Source: Pseudomonadota bacterium (lineage in GTDB: Bacteria; Pseudomonadota; Alphaproteobacteria; Rickettsiales; SXRF01). Taken from it: 64,000 nt of DNA. The translations under genes and the position numbers were made by a program. The DNA lies in assembly GCA_963205195.1 (NCBI GenBank), contig CAUJHR010000016.1, positions 124,001 to 188,000 on the forward strand, given 5' to 3'. The first letter of the stretch is position 1; every line of letters begins with the position of its first letter. This document shows positions 19,873-29,716 of the stretch, one piece after another. A model generated the notes under the pieces. That model had not been told where the DNA came from. It did not search any database and saw nothing but the letters and a program-made list of their open reading frames with translations.

Positions 19873-20742
19873 ATGCAAGGTTTTATAAATAATGCTATTG
19901 AGTCATGGATATTTATTGGTCCATACCTGTTAGCTTTTTTTATAATTTTTTCTACCCTTGCCTATTTCATGCCCTGCAATAAAGGGCAGCCACTATTACA
20001 CAAAGGCACAATAGCAGATTTACTGTATGGGTTGGTGATCCCGCTTTTCAGCAGGTATGTTAATGTAATCTTCCTAAGCTTGGGCTTTGCGATATTTTTT
20101 TATGGCACACCGCAAGACCAGTTACAGGACTATGTTAATAACGGACATGGACCAGTACGTGAATTACCATTATGGTTACAGGCCGCTGTAGTATTCCTGC
20201 TTTCCGATATATTGCTATACTGGACACACCGTTTTTTCCATACTCCACGCATGTGGCGCTGGCATGCTATACACCATTCAGCAAAAATAGTTGATTGGCT
20301 GACCAGCTACCGTTTCCATCCGGTAAATGTCTGGCTTTCTTTCACACTGGTTGACACTTCAATGTTATTACTGGGCTTTTCCCCCGCCGCAATTGGGGTT
20401 ATGGGGCTTTTCAATATGTCCTATTCATTTATGGTTCACGCCAACCTGAATTGGACTTTCGGTCCCTTCCGCTACCTTATAGCCAGCCCGGTTTTCCACC
20501 GCTGGCATCACACCACACAAAAAGAAGGGCTGGACAAGAACTTTGCCCCTACCTTCCCGCTGCTTGATATAATGTTTGGGACATTCTATATGCCAGAAGG
20601 AAAGCTTCCCGAAACTTATGGGGTTCTTGGCGCAGAAATCCCTGAATCATTCATAGGGCAATTGATCTGGCCATTTCGTAAAGAAAACCAGCCTAAAAAA
20701 CGGCCAGGAATAAAGCCGAAGCCCGAAGCTCGAATTCCCTAA
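19873..20742 (+). CDS. Sterol desaturase / fatty acid hydroxylase superfamily protein
   Basis: His-box motifs HRFFHTPRMWRWHAIHHSAK, FHRWHHTTQ; multi-TM. Confidence 0.88.
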   Translation: MQGFINNAIESWIFIGPYLLAFFIIFSTLAYFMPCNKGQPLLHKGTIADLLYGLVIPLFSRYVNVIFLSLGFAIFFYGTPQDQLQDYVNNGHGPVRELPLWLQAAVVFLLSDILLYWTHRFFHTPRMWRWHAIHHSAKIVDWLTSYRFHPVNVWLSFTLVDTSMLLLGFSPAAIGVMGLFNMSYSFMVHANLNWTFGPFRYLIASPVFHRWHHTTQKEGLDKNFAPTFPLLDIMFGTFYMPEGKLPETYGVLGAEIPESFIGQLIWPFRKENQPKKRPGIKPKPEARIP

Positions 20743-20749
20743 TCCCCGA

Positions 20750-21193
20750 TTATCCGTTAAGCAGCTTATCAATTTCTTCATTACTTAAAGCTCTGGATTC
20801 GGCTGGAGCCTCAGCTGCAGGCGGTGCAGGAGGAGGTGCCGGAGGCTCAGAAGCAATCTTAGCAGGTGCAGCTTCCACTGGCTCTTGAGGCAGGGCGGAC
20901 GGCTCACTATATTCACTTTTGCTATCTGGCTCAATGTCACCTATAAAATCCTGGTTCAATACCTGGTTTAAATGTATCACATTAAAACCAAGCGGATCAT
21001 GGCGCTGGATCTTGTATATCTTCTTATTTTTGCATGCTGCCATTGCATCCAGTGCCGATGCCGCCTCTACCAGTTCATAATGGCGGTTATCGCGGTAAAC
21101 ACGGTACACCATAGCCGAAGAAAGATGCAAATCCTTACGTGGTATAAACAATTCTTCAAAAGGTTCTTTGTTTTCTTCTTTCATATTCTCCAT
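20750..21193 (-). CDS. Hypothetical protein with Pro/Ala-rich C-terminus
   Basis: 147 aa ORF, minus strand; ends ALSNEEIDKLLNG. Confidence 0.5.
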   Translation of the reverse strand: MENMKEENKEPFEELFIPRKDLHLSSAMVYRVYRDNRHYELVEAASALDAMAACKNKKIYKIQRHDPLGFNVIHLNQVLNQDFIGDIEPDSKSEYSEPSALPQEPVEAAPAKIASEPPAPPPAPPAAEAPAESRALSNEEIDKLLNG

Positions 21194-21258
21194 CCGAAAT
21201 AAAATTTAGGATGAACAGATCGCAACAATATCTCAGTGATGTTTTAGTAAAGTATTTT

Positions 21259-21337
21259 TTCTTGTTCTATACTAGGCAGGCAAAGCGAAATATACAATGG
21301 TACATGAACTGAAGCCTAACAACGTATAGGACAAGAA
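21259..21337. repeat. Palindromic element family A, short copy
   Basis: 14-bp stem TTCTTGTTCTATAC / GTATAGGACAAGAA (one G.U), TAGGC/GCCTA, apical ATATAC..GTACATGA. Confidence 0.75.
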
Positions 21338-21343
21338 GGAACT

Positions 21344-21838
21344 TTAATACGCTTTCCAGCGCATCACTCCAAACAAATGCGAAACCTGTCCGTTTTCGTA
21401 TCCGAGGGGAACAATGCAAGTTCTGTACCGAACATTCATGTGGTGGGCGTTAGTGAATTCACCCTCATCAATAACTGGCTGTTTTTTATCCAGAACTTCT
21501 TCGATTTTTTTTAAGCTCGGCACACGTGTACTGGATAATAACCTAAGTGCCATGTCCGGGTTATTCACGTCATCGCCGAATGCTCCAACCAGTGCCGAAC
21601 CCATATAGCTATAGCGATAGCCGATACGCTTGACTACGTCATCAAGGCTTATCAGAAAACAATAATCCCATATATCGGAAATTTCTTCCGGTTCAATATC
21701 GCTTTCATGGGGAAACTCACGGCCTTTACATATCTTGTGCCAGTAATTAAGCAGTTCATCATGGCAGCGGTGGTGAAGGTCACCTTCTTTGCCATAATTC
21801 CTAAGCTCGTTTTGTTTTGCATGTTCTTTCATAAGCAA
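21344..21838 (-). CDS. PAS-like domain protein (PAS_5/DUF1488-region type alphaproteobacterial family)
   Basis: 164 aa; LLNYWHKICKGREFPHESDIEPEEISDIWDYCFLISL...YRYSYMGSALVGAFG resembles PAS_5-type sensory proteins; exact family name uncertain. Confidence 0.6.
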   Translation of the reverse strand: MLMKEHAKQNELRNYGKEGDLHHRCHDELLNYWHKICKGREFPHESDIEPEEISDIWDYCFLISLDDVVKRIGYRYSYMGSALVGAFGDDVNNPDMALRLLSSTRVPSLKKIEEVLDKKQPVIDEGEFTNAHHMNVRYRTCIVPLGYENGQVSHLFGVMRWKAY

Positions 21839-21951
21839 CCATCATAGTTGGTAAAAAAACTATCATAGCATAATTTTATACTTTGTATAATCATAAAAAG
21901 CATAAAATGCCTTTTTTTCATTAACTTATACTTATGGTCTTTAATAAAAAA

Positions 21952-22920
21952 TTAATCATGGCGAGCCTTGTCGCGGTATTCCTTAACATTACGGTTATGT
22001 TCTTCCAGGGAACTGGCAAAATTATGTCCACCATTACCGGTAGCCACAAAAAATATTTCATTAGTTGAAAGCGGGTGCAGCACAGCTTCAATAGCTTCCC
22101 GGCTGGGATTGGTTATAGGTGCTGGCGGCAATCCGCCTATCACATAAGTATTATACGGCGTTTCACTCTTCAGGTCATCGAATGTCAACATCCTTCCCAT
22201 TGGCTTGCCGGATATTTTTTCAATCCCATAAACCGTTGTCGGGTCGGATTGCAATTTCATACCGATTTTTATACGGTTTAAAAATACGGCGGCTACTCTT
22301 GGGCGTTCTGCCGGAAGCCCGGTTTCTTTTTCCACGATTGATGCCAAAGTTAGGGCCTGACCGGGATTAGTAAATGGCAGCCCCTCCCCCCTCTTCTCCC
22401 AAAGTTCAGCAAGTGTCTGCTTCATTTTTTCCTGCATCCGCGCAATTATCGAAGCGCGTGTATCCCCATAGGTAAAATAATAGGTTTGCGGCAATAATGA
22501 GCCTTCTTCTATATTAGCTGGAAGATTTCCTGTAAGCACAGGGTCAGAATTGATCAGCGCCGAAACCTCACGCACATTCAGCCCCTCAGCAATTGTGATT
22601 TTATGTTTAACCACCTGGCCAGCCACCAGCATCTGTATTACAGCTTGCGGAGAAATTCCGGCAGGAAAAAAATATTCCCCCGCTTTGATTTTGGCGGCAT
22701 CCTTATTGACATAAGCAATAATTTTAAAAAGCAATGGATATGAGATTATATTTTTTTCTGCCAGCTCATCCACGCTTTTGGAAAATCCATTGCCTTTAGG
22801 CAAAATAACCGTGGTATCTTGGGGTAATTTCCCCGGAGAAATATAATTATCCCAGGCTAGGAACCCTGCCACAACAGCGGATAGAAATAAAACTGTGATC
22901 AGGCCCAGAAAATACCGCAA
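21952..22920 (-). CDS. mltG: Endolytic murein transglycosylase MltG (YceG-like)
   Basis: 322 aa; ASIVEKETGLPAERPRVAAVFLNRIKIGMKLQSDPTTVYG, PYNTYVIGGLPPAPITNPS. Confidence 0.95.
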   Translation of the reverse strand: MRYFLGLITVLFLSAVVAGFLAWDNYISPGKLPQDTTVILPKGNGFSKSVDELAEKNIISYPLLFKIIAYVNKDAAKIKAGEYFFPAGISPQAVIQMLVAGQVVKHKITIAEGLNVREVSALINSDPVLTGNLPANIEEGSLLPQTYYFTYGDTRASIIARMQEKMKQTLAELWEKRGEGLPFTNPGQALTLASIVEKETGLPAERPRVAAVFLNRIKIGMKLQSDPTTVYGIEKISGKPMGRMLTFDDLKSETPYNTYVIGGLPPAPITNPSREAIEAVLHPLSTNEIFFVATGNGGHNFASSLEEHNRNVKEYRDKARHD

Positions 22921-22930
22921 ATTCTTATCC

Positions 22931-23002
22931 TTTTACACTTAATACGTGACTTGCTTTGAGGAGGTTCCATTGCAAGCAGATTTGAAGCAAAACTAGAGCT
23001 TT
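22931..23002. repeat. Family A 3'-half fragment
   Basis: cacttaatacgtgac..gaggaggttccattgcaagcagatttgaagcaaaactagagc matches the 3' arm of the 25.6, 46.7 and 62.0 kb copies; 5' arm absent. Confidence 0.75.
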
Positions 23003-23011
23003 TAGAAATAC

Positions 23012-24268
23012 CTATATTTGTTTAAATACCAACGAAGCATTGGTCCCGCCAAACCCGAATGAATTTGAAAGCGCAGCGCGTATTTTGCGTTTCTTTGCAG
23101 TGTGCGCCACCAGGTCAAGGTCACAGCCTTCGGAGGGATCATCGAGGTTAAGTGTAGGCGGTGCTATCTGGTCACGGATGGCAAGTATCGAGAAGATCGC
23201 TTCCACCGCCCCAGCTGCGCCGAGCAGATGCCCAATCGCCGATTTGGTAGATGACATGGAAAGCTTGTAAGCAGCATCGCCGAACAGGTTTTTAACCGCC
23301 TGCAATTCCAGCTCATCACCTAGTGGGGTTGATGTCCCGTGCGCGTTTATATAGTCAATATCCTCAGGGTTCATGCCTGCGCGTTTAAGTGCTGCAGCCA
23401 TTGCGCGGCCAGCCCCTTCATGCTGTGGCGCAGGAGCAGTTATGTGGTAAGCATCGCCCGATAATCCATAACCAACCACTTCTGCATAGATTTTTGCACC
23501 GCGTTTTTTCGCGTGCTCATATTCTTCTAAAACAACAACCCCTGCGCCTTCGCCCATCACGAAACCATCGCGGCCTTTATCCCACGGGCGCGATGCCTTT
23601 GTCGGTGTTTCATTATATCCAGTCGATAATGCACGCGCAGCTGCAAACCCAGCCAGCCCGATGCGGCAGATCGTAGCCTCAGCCCCGCCCGCCAGCATAA
23701 TATCAGCATCGCCGAACTGTATCATCCTTGCGGCATCGCCGATAGCATGCGCGCCGGTTGAGCAGGCAGTAACCACCGCATGGTTAGGGCCTTTGAACCC
23801 GTATTTAATGGAGATCTGCCCGGAAGCCAGGTTGATAAGGGCTGCCGGTATGAAGAATGGGCTTACGCGACGCGGGCCTTTTTCTTTCATCATCAAAACA
23901 GTTTCTTCAATAATATGCAGGCCGCCAATACCTGAGCCGATCATAACCCCGGTACGCAATGCAGTTTCTTCATCAAGGGAAGCTATACCAGCATCTTCCA
24001 CTGCCTGCGAAGCAGCACCGAAAGCAAAATGGATAAAATCATCCATTTTTTTCTGCTCTTTGGGTTCTATATAGTTATCGGCATTGAATTGCCCAGGCTC
24101 ATTACCGCGCACCACCTGCCCTGCAACTTTCGCCGGAATATCCGACACGTCGCAAAGCGTGATTCCAGTAAGCCCTGAGCGCGAGGAAGTAATACCTTCC
24201 CACGATTGCTCCACCCCGCAACCAAGCGGAGTAACCAGACCAAGACCAGTAACTACTACTCTTCTCAT
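23012..24268 (-). CDS. fabF: 3-oxoacyl-ACP synthase II FabF
   Basis: 418 aa; VVTACSTGAHAIGDA, NAHGTSTPLGD, SNSFGFGGTNASL. Confidence 0.96.
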   Translation of the reverse strand: MRRVVVTGLGLVTPLGCGVEQSWEGITSSRSGLTGITLCDVSDIPAKVAGQVVRGNEPGQFNADNYIEPKEQKKMDDFIHFAFGAASQAVEDAGIASLDEETALRTGVMIGSGIGGLHIIEETVLMMKEKGPRRVSPFFIPAALINLASGQISIKYGFKGPNHAVVTACSTGAHAIGDAARMIQFGDADIMLAGGAEATICRIGLAGFAAARALSTGYNETPTKASRPWDKGRDGFVMGEGAGVVVLEEYEHAKKRGAKIYAEVVGYGLSGDAYHITAPAPQHEGAGRAMAAALKRAGMNPEDIDYINAHGTSTPLGDELELQAVKNLFGDAAYKLSMSSTKSAIGHLLGAAGAVEAIFSILAIRDQIAPPTLNLDDPSEGCDLDLVAHTAKKRKIRAALSNSFGFGGTNASLVFKQI

Positions 24269-24286
24269 GGATAAATATAAGAAATG

Positions 24287-24529
24287 TTATGCGGCTTTTG
24301 CGTGCTGCTGTATATAATTTACCGCATCCTGGAGGCTCAGGATCTTTTCAGCGGCATCATCAGGAATTTCAATGTTAAATTCTTCTTCAAAAGCCATAAC
24401 CAGCTCAACGGTATCAAGGCTGTCAGCGCCGAGGTCATCAATAAAGCTTGCTTCAAGCACAGCTTTGGATTCATCCACACCCAGATGTTCAACAACGATT
24501 TTTTTTACTCGTTCAGCAATATCACTCAT
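24287..24529 (-). CDS. acpP: Acyl carrier protein
   Basis: 80 aa; [21 protein letters not shown]. Confidence 0.98.
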   Translation of the reverse strand: MSDIAERVKKIVVEHLGVDESKAVLEASFIDDLGADSLDTVELVMAFEEEFNIEIPDDAAEKILSLQDAVNYIQQHAKAA

Positions 24530-24553
24530 GATGTTTTTCCTTCGTTAGTTAAC

Positions 24554-24651
24554 ACATGCAAAAATCCACATGTGGGATTTCTGTTTACCTAATATACCTG
24601 CAAAATCCGTTTAGGGATTTTGTTTACCAAGAACCTGCAAGTAAGATTCTT
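24554..24651. repeat. Three successive GCAAAATCC-type hairpins in the acpP leader (family B)
   Basis: AAAATCCACATGTGGGATTT; CAAAATCCgtttagGGATTTTG; AAGAACCTGCAAGTAAGATTCTT; shared flanks tgcaaaa..tttacc. Confidence 0.75.
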
Positions 24652-24831
24652 TTAATGGGTTAGAGTCGGGAACAATAATCATCCAAACTCAAACGTCAAT
24701 CTTAAAAATACTTATTTAGATAAATAATTTCTCACTAATGTGTAATATTTTTACCAAGACCCAGATGAAGTAGCATAACTAGCCTACCATGACTACAAAA
24801 AAGCACACAATTTCTTCTAATTAAATTCATT

Positions 24832-25572
24832 TTAAGCCATGAACATGCCGCCATTAATATGTAATGTCTGCCCTGTTATATAGGAAGCCGCATCACTGGC
24901 AAGGTATAGCGCTCCTGCGGCAATTTCTTCCGCATTACCCATGCGCCCCAGCGGTATATTATTGTTAATACGTGCTTTTTGCTCATCATTTAGCGCATCG
25001 GTCATTTTGGTTGCGATAAATCCCGGTGCGATACAGTTAATAGTGATCCCGCGTGAGGCAACTTCCTGCGCCAGCGATTTTGCCATACCGGTAAGCCCGG
25101 CCTTCGAAGCGCAATAATTAGCTTGCCCCGGGTTGCCTGTCCAGCCCACTACAGAAGTTACAAATATAATGCGACCAGCGCGGCGTTTCAGCATGCCCTT
25201 TATAGCTGCACGCGCAAGGCGGAAGCTGGCTGTTAAATTAATATCTATAACCTGCTGCCATTCTTCATCTTTCATACGTAAGGCTAGGTTATCTTTGGTA
25301 ACGCCAGCATTACAAACTAATATATCCAGCCCGCCAAGAGCTTCTTCAGCATTTTTTATAAGTGCGTCAACACTGGCAAGATCAGAAAGATTACATGCGA
25401 TAGGAACAATGCCATCGCCCAATTCAGCTGCAAAATTTTTCAGCTTCTCTTCATTGCTCCCAGAAACGGCAAGCTTAGCGCCCGCATCATGAAAACTCTT
25501 GGCGACAGCGCCACCAATACCTCCGCTTGCTCCAGTTATAAGGGCTTTTTTATTTGTGAGTGAGAATGTCAT
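24832..25572 (-). CDS. fabG: 3-oxoacyl-ACP reductase FabG
   Basis: 246 aa SDR: TGASGGIGGAVA, NAGVTKDNLALRM, YCASKAG. Confidence 0.96.
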   Translation of the reverse strand: MTFSLTNKKALITGASGGIGGAVAKSFHDAGAKLAVSGSNEEKLKNFAAELGDGIVPIACNLSDLASVDALIKNAEEALGGLDILVCNAGVTKDNLALRMKDEEWQQVIDINLTASFRLARAAIKGMLKRRAGRIIFVTSVVGWTGNPGQANYCASKAGLTGMAKSLAQEVASRGITINCIAPGFIATKMTDALNDEQKARINNNIPLGRMGNAEEIAAGALYLASDAASYITGQTLHINGGMFMA

Positions 25573-25631
25573 TGTTACCTCTATTCTAGGATTCAGTGGT
25601 CAGGATTCGGGATTCAGGTAACTCTACTACT

Positions 25632-25753
25632 AAACTCGCTGGCATGAGGCAAGCGCGAAGCAATGGATACCGAGAAACATGAGTGTATAATTAATACATG
25701 ACATGTTTCGAGGAGGATCCATCGCAAGTAGATTGTCCGCGCCAGTAGAGTTT
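25632..25753. repeat. Palindromic element family A, full copy abutting fabD stop codon
   Basis: AAACTC/GAGTTT; CTGGC/GCCAG; GCaATGGAT/ATCCATcGC; GAAACATG/CATGTTTC; TGTAT/ATACA. Confidence 0.9.
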
Positions 25754-26695
25754 TTACTCAACTTTAGCGAATGCTTCCAAGTCGGCGATAGTTCCAATAT
25801 TCATAGCCTGCACATCTGGTGCACAGCGCTTCATAAGGCCTGAGAGCACTTTCCCCGCACCAACTTCAATAACACGGGTCACACCCTCACGCGCCAGATA
25901 TTCCATTGATTCGCGCCAACGCACAACCTCTGTCACCTGGTCTACCAATAGATCGCGCAGTATGGCCGGGTCACTTTCTGCTTTTGCCGTTACGTTGGTA
26001 ACAACCGGGACAATTGGACTATTGAATTTTGCCGCTGCCAGCGCAGATGCCATAACCCCGGAAGCTGGTGCCATAAGAGCGCAATGGAACGGTGCGCTTA
26101 CTTCCAGCAGCATTGCGCGCTTAGCGCCTTTATCTTTTGCAATAATAATTGCACGGTCAATTGCAGTACGCGTGCCGCTTATTACAACCTGCCCCGGCGC
26201 ATTATCGTTAGCTACGCTGCAAACTTCCTCGCCCGCAGCCTGGTTTGCAATTTCCTCAGCCATTTCCCTATCTATCCCGATAAGGGCCGCCATTGCCCCA
26301 TTACCATCATGAACGCAGCGCTGCATGGAAAGTCCGCGTACGCGAAGCAGGCGGGTAGTTTCGGCAAGCCCCAGCACCCCGTCAGCGCATAGGGCGGAAT
26401 ATTCGCCCAGCGAGTGCCCGGCAACAAAGGCCGCCTGTTTTTTAAGGTCAAACCCAAATTCGCTTTGCAGAACACGGAAAGCGGCAATAGAAGTAGCCAT
26501 GATAGCTGGCTGCGCGTTCTCGGTAAGGGTCAGCAGGTCTTGCGGCCCATTAAATATAATATCAGAAAAATCCTCAGACAGGGCATTATCAACCTCTTCA
26601 AAAACAGCGCGTGCGGAAGCAAAATTATCAGCAAGCTCTTTCCCCATGCCAACCACCTGCGACCCCTGGCCCGGAAACAATAACGCTTTTTTCAT
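25754..26695 (-). CDS. fabD: Malonyl-CoA:ACP transacylase FabD (start MKKALLFPGQGSQ at 26695; track begins at 26731)
   Basis: FPGQGSQ, GHSLGEYSAL, downstream partner fabG. Confidence 0.95.
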   Translation of the reverse strand: MKKALLFPGQGSQVVGMGKELADNFASARAVFEEVDNALSEDFSDIIFNGPQDLLTLTENAQPAIMATSIAAFRVLQSEFGFDLKKQAAFVAGHSLGEYSALCADGVLGLAETTRLLRVRGLSMQRCVHDGNGAMAALIGIDREMAEEIANQAAGEEVCSVANDNAPGQVVISGTRTAIDRAIIIAKDKGAKRAMLLEVSAPFHCALMAPASGVMASALAAAKFNSPIVPVVTNVTAKAESDPAILRDLLVDQVTEVVRWRESMEYLAREGVTRVIEVGAGKVLSGLMKRCAPDVQAMNIGTIADLEAFAKVE

Positions 26696-26954
26696 ATCCC
26701 TACCTTTTTTAATTATTATTTTATCTATCATTATACAACCCCAAGGTTACAATTATTAAAGCTATTTTGGGATTATGGCAACTGCGAATGTTGCAATTTA
26801 ATACATAACTTTTAAATAGCAAATAATTAGCAAAACAATTGCCAAAACACCCTGATTTTACATAATTATTATAACAAGGTTCCGGCTTATATATTTTATC
26901 TCACTATTTTGCTTGCAATCACTAAAAAAGTGACTATAGGTATACCCCTTTAAC

Positions 26955-26982
26955 GCAAAAATCCGCATTATGGGAATTTTGC
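26955..26982. repeat. Family B hairpin upstream of rpsF
   Basis: GCAAAAATCCgcattatgGGAATTTTGC. Confidence 0.65.
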
Positions 26983-27032
26983 TATTAATATATTACATCG
27001 CATTACGCGAATTTGCAGGAGTTTGAATTACT

Positions 27033-27431
27033 ATGCCTTTGTACGAAAGCACTTTTATCACCCGCCAGGACCTGTCCCGTCAGGACATTACCAAACTTAC
27101 AGAAAGCATGGGTGCAATTGTTGCCCAGGGCGGTGGCAAAGTAGTAAAAGATGAATATTGGGGCCTGCGTAACCTGGCTTATAAAATCAATAAAAGCCGC
27201 AAAGGGCATTACGTTATGCTGTCAATTGATGCTCCTGCTCCTGCGGTTAAGGAAATGGAACGCAACCTCCGTCATAACGAAGATGTTATCCGCCTGCTGA
27301 CTATCCGTGTCGATGCGCTGGAAGAAGGCCCTTCAGCTATGATGAACCAGTCGCGTTCACGCGAAGAAGGCACCCCTGACGATATTTCAGCGGATGTTGC
27401 TGATGCCGACGCAGATATAGCAATAAACTAG
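27033..27431 (+). CDS. rpsF: 30S ribosomal protein S6
   Basis: MPLYESTFITRQDLS...YWGLRNLAYKINKSRKGHYVML; followed by rpsR. Confidence 0.97.
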   Translation: MPLYESTFITRQDLSRQDITKLTESMGAIVAQGGGKVVKDEYWGLRNLAYKINKSRKGHYVMLSIDAPAPAVKEMERNLRHNEDVIRLLTIRVDALEEGPSAMMNQSRSREEGTPDDISADVADADADIAIN

Positions 27432-27449
27432 TAAATGGAATTATAGGAT

Positions 27450-27710
27450 ATGAACATGGAACGCCCACAAGAAAACGCCTCTGCTGGCCGCAAAGTATTT
27501 TTCCGCCGCAAGAAAACTTGCCCTCTTACCGGTGCCAACGCACCTAAGATCGATTATAAAGATGTAAAATTACTGCAGCGCTTCATTTCAGAGCGCGGCA
27601 AAATCCTGCCAAGCCGCATAACTTCAGTTTCACACAAAAAACAACGTGGGCTCGCACAGGCTATCAAACGCGCCCGCAACCTTGCTTTGCTTGCATTCGT
27701 CGCGCAATAG
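27450..27710 (+). CDS. rpsR: 30S ribosomal protein S18
   Basis: [50 protein letters not shown]. Confidence 0.98.
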   Translation: MNMERPQENASAGRKVFFRRKKTCPLTGANAPKIDYKDVKLLQRFISERGKILPSRITSVSHKKQRGLAQAIKRARNLALLAFVAQ

Positions 27711-27800
27711 CCAGTCAACTGTTTCGAATAGCATAAAATAGGGATATTTTTTCGCACGGCTATTGCAGGCTGCGAATAAAACATCTAACAATAGGATATT

Positions 27801-28751
27801 ATGCCAGATAATATACCATCTATTTTGCTTTCAGCCCTGCTATCAGCCATTATATTCCTGCTAATATTGACTGCAGGGATGGATTTTATTTTAATGTTCC
27901 TCTGCGTTATCCCCCTTCTTGCGGCTGGGCTGGGGAAAAACCCTAAAATGGCTTTACAGGCCGGGGCGCTGGCAACAGTCCCCATAGCCGTTATTACCGG
28001 CAGTGTCGCTGCAATTGCCATGTTCTTTTTACTGTTCGCTTTGCCCAGCTGGTATATATGCCATATGGCAATGCGTTATTATGATATAAAAATCAGCCCC
28101 ACTCTTCCTGCCGTCCGTTTATGGTACCCGGTTGGCCTTATTACACTTTACCTAGCGATTTACGCCATCACATTAATGGCTGTTATAACCGCAGTTATGG
28201 CAGCTCAAGATCAAAGCATTCCCCAATTACTGGCGCAACCTGCAGAAAATGCTATATCTACATTAAATAATGATTATGACATACAGGTTGATATAAGCGC
28301 CCAGAATTTTTCCTTCATATTAAGCTCCGTATCAATATGGCTGTGGTGCATTTTCCTGGTATTTTATACCTGGATAACTAACCGGAGCCTTGCAAAGCGC
28401 AATATAGCAAAGCGGCCAAATATAAGTATAACCATATTTTCTATACCCCATTGGCTTTTAACCCTGATAGGCATATGCGCCCTCGCATCCCTTATAGGCA
28501 GCGAATCAATGAAGTTTCTTGGCAAGACTTCACTGGTTGCGCTCTTAATACCATATTTTTTTCAGGGATTGGCAATATTGCATTATGAAATGAGGAACTG
28601 GCCTAACAAGCGGGTTTTCCTGTTCTTTATTTATTTTGCTATCATATTGCTTTTATGGCCGGCATTGGCCATTTCCGGTATCGGCTTATGGAATCATATA
28701 AAAATACTAAACAAACACTTGTCATCGGGCGGAACTTCATCTAAAAGTTAG
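27801..28751 (+). CDS. DUF2232 (YybS-like) integral membrane protein
   Basis: 316 aa multi-TM; occupies the rpsR-rplI interval as in other alphaproteobacteria. Confidence 0.75.
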   Translation: MPDNIPSILLSALLSAIIFLLILTAGMDFILMFLCVIPLLAAGLGKNPKMALQAGALATVPIAVITGSVAAIAMFFLLFALPSWYICHMAMRYYDIKISPTLPAVRLWYPVGLITLYLAIYAITLMAVITAVMAAQDQSIPQLLAQPAENAISTLNNDYDIQVDISAQNFSFILSSVSIWLWCIFLVFYTWITNRSLAKRNIAKRPNISITIFSIPHWLLTLIGICALASLIGSESMKFLGKTSLVALLIPYFFQGLAILHYEMRNWPNKRVFLFFIYFAIILLLWPALAISGIGLWNHIKILNKHLSSGGTSSKS

Positions 28752-28857
28752 CCCCCTTTGAAATATCGCGGGTGCGGATCAGAGGAGCAAAGCGCGGCTA
28801 AGTGCCAAGCGGAGCTGAAGCTTAAAAGCAAGAATATTATAAATTAGGAGTATGGTC

Positions 28858-29316
28858 ATGGAAGTTATTTTGTTAGAGCGCATTGCCCGCCTGGGTGGTA
28901 TTGGTGAAACTGTAAAAGTACGTAACGGCTACGGGCGCAACTTCCTTATACCAATGAAAAAAGCTTTGCGCGCTACCGAAGATAATAAAAAAATCTTTGA
29001 AGAACGCCGCCATATAATCGAAGAACAAAATGCTAAAGCCCGTAAAGAAGCTGAAATACAGGCTAAAAAGATTGAAGGCCTGAGCATAAAACTGATCCGC
29101 CAGGCAAGCCAGGAAGGAAAGCTTTATGGCTCAATAACCGTGCGTGATATAGCTGACGCACTAAAAGAAGCCGGGCATGCTGTACCAAAAAGCCAGATCG
29201 TGCAGACCACTATCATAAAAACAATCGGTGAATACCCTGTGCGTATCACCCTGCACCCTGAAGTCACTGCGAATGTAAAGCTTGATATAGTGCGCGTAGA
29301 AGCAGAAGCCGCTTAA
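28858..29316 (+). CDS. rplI: 50S ribosomal protein L9
   Basis: MEVILLERIARLGGIGETVKVRNGYGRNFLIPMKKAL. Confidence 0.97.
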   Translation: MEVILLERIARLGGIGETVKVRNGYGRNFLIPMKKALRATEDNKKIFEERRHIIEEQNAKARKEAEIQAKKIEGLSIKLIRQASQEGKLYGSITVRDIADALKEAGHAVPKSQIVQTTIIKTIGEYPVRITLHPEVTANVKLDIVRVEAEAA

Positions 29317-29432
29317 TATTCCATAGTTTGCAGGCATTTTATAAGGTAGCGCAGCATTGCGCCATCTTTGCCATTGTCATTTTTTGGCATTCTGCTACAA
29401 TGTGCAGGTAAACAAATGAGTTGGAGAATATT

Positions 29433-29618
29433 ATGGACATCACATATAATGATTTTGCCAATAATAATGTAAGCAATGAGCTTCCCGAAAAAAACCAGAA
29501 AAAACTTTTTTTCGTAATGGCAGCATTGATTATATTTATTGACCTGACCAGTACACCGCACGCTGTGGTTGGAAATTGCCCTGTAAATGTAGCCACTACT
29601 TCAGCGAGCAGCAATTAG
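29433..29618 (+). CDS. Possible small membrane protein
   Basis: Short ORF with gttggag upstream of ATG and a hydrophobic segment LFFVMAALIIFIDLT; no homology known to me. Confidence 0.3.
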   Translation: MDITYNDFANNNVSNELPEKNQKKLFFVMAALIIFIDLTSTPHAVVGNCPVNVATTSASSN

Positions 29619-29716
29619 CTTTATTATTTTCTATATTACATAATAAAGTCTGCTGTTGTGAGTTGCCTTTTATTTGTGTAAAAGTAAAATTACACAACTA
29701 GCAACAAGACCTGATT

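Noticed and set aside
24554-24651. Possible CRISPR array (repeated hairpins in acpP leader)
   Set aside because: Only three diverged units, no regular unique spacers, no cas genes; better explained as short palindromes.
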